From the NCBI GenBank assembly GCA_018389105.1, contig JACATO010000310.1, positions 1,722,501 to 1,786,500 of the forward strand: 64,000 nt of DNA, read 5' to 3'. Shown here in pieces: positions 41,801 to 53,800 of the stretch; within the stretch, counting starts at the first letter, position 1, and each line of letters starts with the position of its first letter. Below the pieces are notes generated by a model. It worked only from the letters and a program-made list of their open reading frames with translations, made no database searches and had not been told where the DNA came from. The stretch is from Nautilus pompilius (Eukaryota > Mollusca > Cephalopoda > Nautilida > Nautilidae). Made by a program: the position numbers and the translations under genes.

Positions 41801-44800
41801 ACTAACCGGCGAAAGAAAGCAACTTTTGTTTAATTCTGTGAGTGACTCTATTTTGTCTTTGCACCAATTACTTATTCTATGTTTGAATTAGTTTCGGCTG
41901 TGCTATTGCATGTAGTACGATATAGAAGGCTTGCTGATTTCTCTGAATGTTACCTACTTAAATATTTAATACAGTTCACATCCAAAGTCAATGTGAATCT
42001 TAAATTGCAAGGTGAAACAAATCTGATTTGTGATCTCTTAACGCACATCCAGGTTTTCTTTAAAAAATTGAAACTCTTTGAAGGACAGCTTCTTGTTAAG
42101 AACTTGGCTCATTTTCCATGCTCTGACAAGTTATGGAATGAAGGAGAGGTGGAATTTCCTTTTGGTTTTACTATAGAAGTCATTACAGACTTATTAGCAC
42201 AATTTCTGCAACGATTTTCTGATCTTGATCAGAAAACAGGGGAAATTAAGCTGTTTCAAAACCTGTTCAATTGCAATGTTGAAACTCTCCCAAACCGGCT
42301 TCAGTTAGAAATAATTGATCTTCAGTCAGATGCAATGCTCCAAAGCAAGTATAAGAAGGGAGATCTTATCAAGTTTTATAAATCATTGCATCCTGAACAT
42401 TTTCCAAATTTGAGGCAATTCGCCATGGGATTGCTGTCGATCTTTGGCACTACCTATCTCTGCGAACAAACCTCAAAGATGAAGTATATCAAATCGAAAT
42501 ATCAATCGAATTTATCCGATGAACACTTGGCGTCCATCCTAATAATTGGCTCATCAAGCCTAAAACCTAAGTACGGGGACATTTTGAAATCAAAGACTCA
42601 GTTCCATCATTCCCATTAAACTTGTTCTGATCTTTGTGTTCATTTATGTTAGTGTGTCTCAATATTCTTACTTACTTTGATTAAATTTGTAATCTTAAAG
42701 AAAATACAATTGAACAAAAATGGCCTTCTTTTCCTATCTGCAGTTGAGTATTTGCTGATTCTGGCAGAACCCTTTCTTTGGTTTGAGATTATTAATCATT
42801 CATAAGTTTGATTGACATTTTTTTCTTTGTAATTATCCAATCCGGCCCATGCAGGCGTGTCAGACATGCCATCTGGCCCGCGGTCTGAAAGCTTTGGAGA
42901 CCTCTGGCCTAAATCATTACCACTGCATTATGTACCAAAAATATTTATGTAGCAAGGCTTTTGGCATGGATCCATGAATGCAGTTGTACCAGCAGTCACT
43001 TCATGAGTTGTCATGCTTTAAATTACAGGCAATTTAAGCAGTTCCTGAAGAAATTGATGTTGACCACTATGATTTGCCTTACCTTACTGGTCAGCTAGCA
43101 TTTCTTGTTGATATTATAAAACACTTTAATGTTCTCAATAACAAATTACAAAGCTCTGGTTTAATTGTACACAAAATATTTGGCAGAATACATTAATTTC
43201 ACACCAAACTACTACTGTTTGAAAAGCACTTTCAGAACTCTAACTTGGTGCATTTTCCCGCTTTGTTGATAACAAATGGAGAAACTTCAGTAACCACTAG
43301 TAATAGTAATACAAAAATTAAAATCAGAATTCGAAAACAGATTTAAGGATTTCCACCAAAATTAACCAGAAATAAAATTGTTTTCAAATCCATTTGATAT
43401 TGGTCCTGACGATGTTCCATGCTAGCTGCAAATAGAAATCATTGATCTGCAATGTGATGCTGACTTGAAATCAAGATTTAGAGAAGATATTCCCAAAATG
43501 GTTCGCATATTTACAGCTGGAAAGATTTCCCAACTACATTCTCTTTGTTCAAAGAATTTTATCCTTATTTGGAAACACATAAATGTAAACAAAAATTTTC
43601 TATCATGAAAATTAATAAAACTGGACATAGATCAATCCTATCAGATCTAAATCTGGAAACTGCATTAAAACTGGCTACAACAGAGAAAAACCATGATATT
43701 AATAAACTTTTAGAAAACAAATTTTACATTAATTATATATTTTTGGTATGTACACTTTTAAAATGAAAGCCTAACTACTGGTCACAAGCAATGTCAGCAT
43801 TCACATTAACAACAATATAAATATATACAGTGCGTGCATGTGACATGACTATAATTTATTGCATTAATAGATAACAAAGAAATTGCTTAAATTCTTAGTA
43901 ATCAGCAAAGTATGTTTCTGGTCATTATGATGATTGTATAAAGAGAGTGATCCATCACTTTAAAAGGTTAGAAAGCTCTGCCTTATTTGATTAGCAAAAA
44001 TCTTTTAATAAGTTGAGGATAAAATAAAATCAACTTCATTTTTTTTAAAATTTAAATGCTTAATTCTCACTCTCTTTTAAGAAAAGGAAAATTCAAACAT
44101 AAAAATTATTTCAGGCATCTCTGATACGTCAATCTTCACAATGGAAATAACCTTGGTGAGGTTGCCTATCCTGGGCCATGAGGAGGGCCCAGCACTTCTG
44201 AATTAGGAGAGAAATCCCAACAAGAACTTGTCAGTTTTAGATGTGGAAGGAAGCCTACATGACTGGCTGATAAAAAAGACTGAACAAAAATCATGCCAGG
44301 GAGATATTCCAAACTGAGCCAACTCCAAAAAAGGAAATCAAACTCACATCCTCTGCCTTGCCATCTCTTGCATGATTCTCCTGCTCATTTGCATACCAAC
44401 AAAAATCAACACAGCAGACATGCTATATACTAATGCATAAAAACAAGTCTGATAAGTCTAGAATTTAATAATCACTTTAAGTAAAATGTAGGAATTGTTA
44501 TTCATAACATTTGCTAAGTTAGCATTTTAAATTGCATTTTAGATTTCTGAATTGGTAACGGTGCTAAAACCACACGACCAAAATATGTCAAGTACAATTC
44601 AGCAGTATTTTGTACAAGCATTTCTTTTTTAAAATTTCAAATGATGTTCCAAATTTTTCTGGAAACTTTCTTATCAAGACCAATAGAATTGGGCTATATT
44701 ACAAGTGAATTTTTTATCATTGTAAACGAGAAAACTAAAGCACCAACAGGATATTTCAGAAAGTCATGGTGACTTTGAAAAGAACAAAAAATATTAAAAA

Positions 44801-47800
44801 ATAGTGTATGGGACTAAACTCAATATACCTGCTGATATACAAAGAAAAAATAATATATGTATAAGTTATGTGGGACAGACATGTTGTATTCATTTAAGCA
44901 ATGGATTCATTGTTTTATAAATTAAGATTTAATAATTAAAACTGGCTTCATCCTATGTTCTGCTATCATTGAAATCTAATTTATAACCTGCATGTACAAC
45001 CAAGGAATGGAGGCCAACTCTTTAGTTATATTTGAAGCCTTTAATCTATTCTTTTTGAAAACAGGGTCCTTTTTTAAATCTAAAGCCACAAACAAATTAT
45101 AGCTTTCTATAAGATTTACCTGTACTTACTACTAAAGTACTGAGAGGATAAATCACTACATCAAAATATAAGTTCTAACACAATTAAGAAACAGTAATTT
45201 CACTCTTAGATTAGTTTTCTACATTCATAATAATAATAGTACATTTTTGTTCAACTTTCAAAATCCTAAACACGACAGCTACTAAATCAATCAAAACCTT
45301 GATTCCTGAGCTACCTCACAAAAAGTACATTTTACTTTAGTACCACAACCAACCCATAGTATGCAAATATGAACAATTCCAGACTTATCTCAATGATCCA
45401 GATCACATCCTTACTAGCAAAATTACCTCATGCACTGCATATTTCTTAAACAATACTGCATCGTGACCAACAGTACAAAATGTCAGAGCCATTTCTGGAA
45501 TGTGCAAACATTTTAACAGTGATGGCACTAAGCTGATATTGTCTACCTCCCAGTATTTCCAAGCAAAATTCACTAAACTTAGTTGATATTCCTGCCCCCT
45601 TCCCCCCCTTTTCCTCCCTTCTTGTTATGTGAACAAAAATTATGGCTTTTAATAAGCTCTCTCTATATAAACTGTTTGAGTGGATATGTAATTGGCTTGA
45701 CAAATACGGAAATATCTCAGAAACATTAAATTATCAAAAAATGTTTTCTAGTCAACGATGTTTTAACACCTGGCCAGGCAGACTGCCAATAAGATTTTTC
45801 ACGAATTGTGTTCTTTTTTGGTCCCACCACCACTACTGTCACTGGATTTTCTCTCTCTCTCTCTCTTTCACAGAAAAAGCTCATTCAGTAAGCAGCTAAG
45901 AAAAGCCATAAGAACACCCTCAACATTTTAGAACAACCTGGGTTAATCGGTTTGTTTGCCATCAAAAGGTTCACAGCAGCTAAAAACTTTCAGTTGCTAG
46001 CCAGACAGAATGTTATCCACATACTACAGTGCCAGAAAGCATCTGATACATAATTTCAAGTGTCTGGGTGTTTGTTTGTTACTCTTCCGCAGCAGGACCA
46101 CAAAACCTAGAGGGCCCAAATTTTTGGTTAAAGGTAAGAGCGAAGTTTCATGTCTAACAACTAACTGAGAATTTCAACACTCTGAAATACAGATACAATA
46201 AAGACAATAATACAGTTGCCTATTGGTGCAGTGGGCTAAAGCATTAGTCAAAAATTTTTAAAAAAATGATGTAGCTACCAACAGGATACAGGTTCAAGAT
46301 AACTCCATACCATTTGTACTAACTTAACAAAAAAAAGAGGAAGCTTCTGCCAGACAGTCCTCCATTGGACTAAACCCTTATGGATGATAGTGATAGGGAA
46401 AGACTTCTAGAACAGTTCTGCTACTTTCTGTAAGTCAATTTATACTATGCTGGCTAAAACAGTGCCAATGCTGTGTCACTGGGGGCAAATGTTCAATGTG
46501 GCATAAATACTAAAGACTTTTATTATTTATTAATGAAGCATTGGTAAGAGAGCAGTTAGCAGATCAACTTATCTCCAGCTGATAAAAGACATTGAAATGT
46601 TGAAGATCATGCAGGAAAAAAAAGGCTTCAAGAAGAATGGCAATAAAAGGATACAAGTATTCTGCCAGTTGACATGGATTACACAGTTTAGCAGAGATGA
46701 TCTCATTCACATTATCTCAATTATTACGCTTACAGAAAAATGACTAAAGGTGGGTGGAACATGCTTTTAACTGTGTTAGATGTCAGAGTGGATTACTATT
46801 TAATCTTAAAAGAAATGCATGGCATACTTTCCCCAGTTCATGTAGTAGTAGAAGTAGAATCGATTAATGTTTTCTCTCTATTAATTACACACCTCTTTTT
46901 CATTACTATAAACAGCAGTACGCTAATTAATAATGTGTTATAGCCATTAATAAAGATATTAGAAAGCTATGAATAATTAAATAAACTATCAAACATGAAA
47001 GCTAAAGAAATTTTAGTTGTATTATTTAAGCCCTCTGTTTGCCCACATCTTCAATAAGTCTGTCCAGATCTAAGAATAGACTGAATTATAGGAAAGGGTT
47101 CAGAATTTCTATTAACTCAAAAGCCAGCCAGTGAACAAAAATCCCACACTCAATTAATACATTTTTGCCTTATCTTGAAAAAAAAAAAAGCTTGGTTCAA
47201 ATTTTTAGTTAAGGGAAGGATGCTTTTGTTACAAATGTTGCTGAGTTTGTTTTAGTTTTATAAAACGTATCCATTGACAAACAAAATATTTTACCAAAAT
47301 GATGATATTTTTTTTTCTTTTTAATATAACATTGCACTAAGAAATTTAGTTAAAATAAACTTAATTATACACATCTCTCTCTGTATAATGACGTCATCTC
47401 TCTTCTCTCTGGTATCAGAAGTAAAAATAGTAAATCTCTCTTCATAAGAAATTAGTTACATTATCCAATGTAATCAAAAACAGCCTCTTTTGCATTTAGT
47501 ATTTTCCTTGTAGAGATGTTCATTATTAAATTAAAAACAGTAATCAATTAGTGATTTTTGTCACAATTTAATAAATAGAAACTGTTAATTAGATTGTGAT
47601 GGCATCTAGGTGACTGCCTGCCCTGGAGTATTAAGCAGCCTGCTGGCACAAAAATAGTTGTTAAGAAGGTAATCTGGCAACCAAAGTGTATAGGTGATAA
47701 AGACATGATATCCACCTCTAGGCAAATCCTGCAGGGAATAATTAGCCGCTGACCACAGAAATGTGTTTTTTGCACGTTTCTATACAAAAAAGCTTTTATC

Positions 47801-50800
47801 AGCTAGTGGCAAGTGATTACAGAGGTCTCCTGTAGTAGCAGTTGGAAACAATTAATTTACATTTTATTGTCATGTGCTGACTTCTAATGGTTTCATATCC
47901 AAATTAAGGCATTAGATTCTGAAAAGTCTTGCTTAAAACACCATTCCACTCTGAGCTGAAACTCTCCTACTGCCTGTCATTGTAATCTTTTTTGTTGTAT
48001 AAAGTGAAGATAGTCTCAAACCTCCTTGCTAGTAGATACAGAATGATAAAATGACTATCGTTTTGACTACACACTTTTTTTAAAAAATTGCTTGTAATGT
48101 TAGTAAACTCGCACTTGATAAGCTCTCTGTCTCCCTATCTTTGTCTACTAATCAATTTCCTAAGTGTTGTCATAGCAACCATTAAATGTTAATTCTATCC
48201 CAATATAGACTAAGCTTATCCTTCAGGCAAAAGGGATCAGTTTCCCTGTAACGGACTGACACGACTCTTACCAAAAGATCATTATACTAACATGTTTTTA
48301 CAAGTTTTAGTGTACCTAACGTTTTTAAAAGCATCTTTAAAATGTGGCCTATTAAATTTACAATTTCTCCTATTAAACATCGGATGCATTCAAAGACTAT
48401 ATATCATATTACCTGAGCAAACTCAAATTAAGCAGAAAGAGATAGAGAATTTGTTGAACAGACATCTACTTAGGTTTCTGGATAGTTTACTATAAAGATA
48501 TCTAATTCCACTTCATTCTTTATTTAAAGAACATGGAAAATTTGAGACTATAACTATTGTGCAAAACAACCAACCAATCAACCTTGGGGTAAATTTCCTT
48601 TGAACGGAAAAAGTCCATGAATTGTCCCCGAGCAGCTACTATTGTTTGAAATAAAATACAAGAATCTTTGCCAGCCACTTAACTTAATCAACTCTGAGTA
48701 AGCTGTTTTCTGAGAAATCTACTTAAACGTAAGTGCTGTGATAAAGCATTTTTGTAAATACAATTATAAGTTCCGAATTTAATAATTAGGTTCACTATAA
48801 ACGAAGTAACTAATTGTACCAGGTCCAAAGACTAAAGCATCTAGGTTTCATCAACAACGTAGGTAAAGTATGGTTTTAATAAAATCCAATAGACTGTTTT
48901 CTCTGTAGATTCTTGATTTAATGCTGCATTAAATGTCCGAAAACCATCTAGTGCATGTGCAATTAGTCATTGTACCGAGATGTAATTAAAAAAACACTTT
49001 TCTTCTTATTCCTTTCATTTAGAATCCCCAGAAATCATGCTGACAGCTTAATAAAATAACACTTGAAACATTTGTTACACTGAAAGCTATAATAAGTTTG
49101 CCAAACAAAGGCAGCCTTTAATCGAATCATCAATATAAATTATTGATCTAAATGCTTCTATTTCATTTCAAAGAACACACTGACAAAACAATACAAATGT
49201 TATGAGGGATTTGCTTTTTTTTTCAATGTTTAAAACTATACAATTCTCTACTGCTTGAATGATTCAACATCAAACTTTGAATTTTACTCATAATTCATTA
49301 AATTAATACTTGTTTTAACAGATCAGCATGTAATACTTTTAAACTGTATAGCAGAACACTGCAGAAGCACTCAACTATAGTGTTAAAAACAAAACTAGAA
49401 GAGGAAGGAGGACCAGCTGTATTTAAAATTCAATTCATTAGAAAATTAGCATAAATGCCAATCTACTGCAATACAGGCCTTATTTGAATTGAATTAGTTT
49501 AAGCAAAAAAAGTTAAGTTAGTTTCAGAATACCATTAGCTATTATAAACTGTTAATAAACCGCACAAAGATAAGTTTGATCTAATGTTCATAAAATGGCA
49601 TAGAGTTCTAGAATATTGATAAAGGATTCACAACTGGTTTTATATAGCTACACCTCTCTCTCTCTATCTCACATGCACACACACACACACAGACAGACAG
49701 ACAAAATTTTATCAAGTTTCGTTGTTTGCTAACTACTGCTGGCCAAGTTATTAACAGTCCACAATCTATTAAATCACTTCTCTTAAACTGCAGTTCACAA
49801 CCATCTCTAAAGTAATGTCATCTTCCCCCCCCCCCCAAAACCTAATGAAAGTTTGAAACAAAGCAAGCCCATGGAACAGCAGAACCAACCAACCATCTGT
49901 TCGATGCTAAATATCTTTCTTCATTTCTTTTTAACCCTTGTTACACAGCAGTCGCATAGGGCCCATCCATACAAGCTGCACCCAAAAAATGTTTTTTTTT
50001 TTCTTTTCACAATATATCATTTTAATTGCTTCGTTACAAGAAAACATCTGATCTTCTTAAGTCACAAAGTCAGTCAAGCACCATCACCTTAATGGTCAGC
50101 CATCTTCCTACCTGGTCTAGTAAAAAACTGTTTAAATGGCAATGTGTTGTTGTCACTGAACACTGATCTCAATAAAAGACCCCCTGCAGTTGCCAATCCT
50201 ACATCACAAAAGGCCCTTGCGACTTTAGCAAGAAAATCCTTACTAGACCTCTTCATTTTTGGATGTGATCAGAAACTGGAGTGCTTGAAGGCTGGTAAAG
50301 ATGAGTGAGAAGAAACCATGTCAAAGCAAGCTGACAAGAGATCAAACTTAGGCCCTCAGCCTTTGCAATCCAGTAGCCTAACCACTTTGCAAATGCCTGC
50401 CCTAAGGGTGATATAATAAAACTTCCTAAATTCATTTAAAACTACATGGTTCATTTCCAGCACAAAGGTTAAATGTTTTTATTATTTGTAATTGTTTCTG
50501 ATAATTTGTCATGATATTTGATCACAATACTATAGTGTACTAAAATGATAAAGGATTTTTAACATTCGTTTAAATAAACTACCCAAATCAGTTCATGCTT
50601 ATAAATGTAATTTTACACTTATTTCAGAAGTTTCTCAAATGAGTCAAACTCCTTTACATTTATCGGTTATCTACTAAATACAAGTGTTGGCAAGAATGCC
50701 TCTTCCAAAAAATAGAGTTTGCAGGAGATCTGTTCAATTATCAGTGATGAACAGGTTTTCCTACTGCTAGTGATTTGGTCTTTAGTGATCTTCCACAATG

Positions 50801-53800
50801 GTTCCAAGGGTGCTTAATAGGTTCATATCCAAAACAACAACCCATTCAACATTTTCTAAGATGCATTTCAGAACATGACATTTTGCTGTCTTCCAGCAGA
50901 ATATAGAGATTCCACTCAAGAATTCCTTAATCAAAAATGGGCAGAATGACATTTCAAAGGGTTGATAGGTAACAAGTGGAATTTAAGTATCTACCAATGA
51001 ATGCAAGTGTATGATGAATACAAGTTTTTGTTTTAGAATTGTCAAATGTTTGTTTACACCGCTGCTTGTATGTGCAGACAGGGTTTAAAAGCCCTATCAT
51101 CTTTTCCCAGAACAAAGTGTAGCTGGAAGAAGTAAACTGGTAAAAGTCTAACTCATCTGTAAAGAACAGACAACAAATTTTGTACTAAGCAAGGTACTTC
51201 CACTGAGCAACCAATCCAATATTCCCACATCTATACCAGAACCACTGCACAGTAATGATGATCTTGTTGATGCTGCAACAGCTAAAATCCATCTGCAGTT
51301 ATGTAAATAGCCTGTCTGTGCATGCAGTAACACTGACAAGACAGCAGACATTATTAGTGTACAATGACGATACCTTTAAACAGAGTATTTGATGTACAAT
51401 AGCTAAACACTTAAAAAAAAAAATCAATGACAGTATGGAGTATGAAATAATAGGGCAATTACTTGGCCACGTGAAATGGGAAATATATCAGCTATCATAC
51501 ACTTTCAGCATCACATTTTCTAATAAAATAAATTCTGCCTATCTCAGTAGTCCATTTCAGAGTTGTGATGATGGCTAGATGTATAAATCATGGATGAACT
51601 CCCTTTTGGGAATATTCAGAGATCCATTTATACCTTAAGTAAATAATGAGTTCACCATTAACATTGCTGATTTTTAAAAAAAGTAAAACAAAACTGTATT
51701 TCTATTTAAATGCTGTATTATTTGTGCTTAATTGCTATAATAACTCAAAATAAAAAAAACTCAATGCTGATTTCAACATTCTTATAAAATAAACTACATC
51801 AATGAGTAGATAAACACTGAAAGAAAGGACAGTCTATATATTTGTATTTTTTTGACTGGTCCTCATAGCAATCACAGAGAGAACTATACAGACAGACATG
51901 TGGTTCATCATCACCTGTGTTAACTTTATACAGAACAGAATCTAACTCGTGGATCAATGAATCATATAATCCTATAAAGAAACTGAAGACAATAGCTACT
52001 ATATGATACTGCTTAAACAACCTAGAACCCCACAGGGAGGAAATTGTCAATAACTCTGTTAGCGAAACATTATTTCTGTTATTTTTAAATTATACAATTT
52101 ATCAATTTCTGTATTTTTAAGCACCCTTTATCTCAAATAACTTTTATTAGCTTAAAAAAGATGATATATATAATTGGTTTCCTGACTAAAATTCAGAAAT
52201 TAAGAGAAGAGTAAAGAAAGCCATAAGTGCACTTGAAAGATTGAAACCTCGAGTCCAAAACAACCATGGAATTTAACTAAAGATCAATGAGTATGAACAG
52301 AGCAGTGCTCAGCCTTCTTTCCAATGAGATATGGATTTACTACAGAAGGCAGATAAAAAGTCAAGAAATTCCATTAGCAGCATCTTTACACTATGAACAT
52401 CAAATAACAAGACAAAACCACTAACAATAAAGATGTACAATCTACCAACTAGAAGGCATGTGAATCCAAAAACAACTTTGCTAGATTGATGTGTTTTTGA
52501 ATACATAAAAACAGGATGCCAAAGCAAATCATCTGAGAACTTAAACATGGCCAAAGCAGCAGTAGAGGTACAAAGACAACATCAAGAAGCTCCCTATCTA
52601 CAACCTCAGCACCAATAAATAGGAAGAAACAGTTACTGACAAAACCACTAGGCATTACAACATCACAAAGTGTATGAAAACATTTCAAAATAAATGCTAA
52701 CATCTTGAAGAGAAAACAAGTCAAGAAAACAACAAACTGGGCCTATAATGATTGACCTTACCACAATGTGTGTATTGTATTGTCGGCAAGATACTGTACT
52801 ACTGATGACAATTAAAATCTTATAAACCAAATGTGAGGTCTGTAAAAGGAAAAGTAATCTGCATATGTTAACTGAAGACATCCAGAATTGAAAGTACAGA
52901 CCCATCACTTAGACCTACAACAAAGCAGTTCATTAGACAGCTAAGTCAATCATCTTCTAGATGAAAGACAATCAATATAGTTTTTTATTTTTTAATTGCA
53001 GTATTATTGTTGTTAGCTATTTTATAAAAAACAGCTAAAAAATGCTTTCTTTGTTTACTAAATGTTTTTCTGAATAAAAAGTCATAATAAGATTTAAAAA
53101 GTTCATAAGTATTTTCATTCTACCAGAAAAGGTATATTAAATCTAATGAATAATAACAGAAGAAAAATCGTTAATTTCATCAGGTGAAGGGGAGGATTAG
53201 CCAAGGTATATCTTTAGATCAAATCTCCTGCATTTTTAGATCATGTTAAATGGGTAAAGATATAGAAAACAACTGCTTGAGGTGCCTATTTGAATAAATA
53301 TCGTATTTCAAAAAATTAACTTTTCATTGAAAAGATATTATGTTAATCGCAGATTTCACATGTAAACTGACCCTTATCTGGGGAAACAGAGAATGAGAAA
53401 GTTAAAATAGATCAGAACCACTGCCTCCCTAAATAAAATGTAGTTCAATCTAAACTAGTGCATTCCAGCAATACTTTTAGAACCCAGTCATTTACCTGTT
53501 CATATGGAAACCCCCTAAACTAATTCACAGACACGTTCAATAAATCCCACCAAAGAGAAAATTAGATGGTAATGAATATTCAGATTTTTATAAACATTCA
53601 CATTAAGAAATCTTAGAGACATCTGATACATGAAACTAATTAGAAACTTGTTGAAAACTAAAGAATACATGGTTGCATTCAAGTTATATTTATATAATCC
53701 TAGATCTGAATTTGCTCATTTTACCTTTTTTGTTGCCAAATACATGAAATTAGCATTTTTTCTTTTGATTTTGCATGTATTTTATGTATTTAGCTGGATT

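Larger units (their letters stand above)
41444..42906 (+). mobile_element. Deleted hAT with intact C-terminal ORF, 1463 bp
   Basis: Inverted ends CAGGTGTCTCCAAAC and the reverse of CAGAGGTCTCCAAAG, with a perfect 8-bp target duplication GCCTAAAT at 41436-41443 and 42907-42914. Subterminal CGGCCC/CCGGCCCGCGG motifs occur at both ends. Compared with a full hAT of about 3 kb, the N-terminal half of the transposase (BED finger and first catalytic block) is missing. It sits inside the older hAT at 40677-43980. Confidence 0.9.
40677..43980 (+). mobile_element. Second GTF2IRD2-like hAT fossil, split by a relative
   Basis: The coding start near 40836 reads MSRKRKVDFKN and then FNEAW, as in GTF2IRD2-like/hAT transposases. 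The middle is interrupted by the 41444-42906 insertion; directly after it comes NHYHCIMYQKYLCSKAFGMD (HCIIHQxALCxKxLxM block), then LNYRQFKQFL, LAFLVDIIKHFNVLNNKLQ and, at 43415-43720, LQIEIIDLQCDADLKS and MKINKTGHRS. Probable ends are CAGACATTCCCAACCCC at the left and the reverse of CAGAGCTTTCTAACCTTTT at the right. The target duplication is too decayed to read. Many stops: older than its insertion. Confidence 0.65.

Noticed and set aside
45120-45139. Possible 20-nt minus-strand micro-exon
   Set aside because: Good splice signals, but it would break the phase between exons 2 and 3.
52309-52908. Three overlapping minus-strand open frames of 81-91 codons
   Set aside because: They are antisense shadows of a decayed plus-strand LINE.
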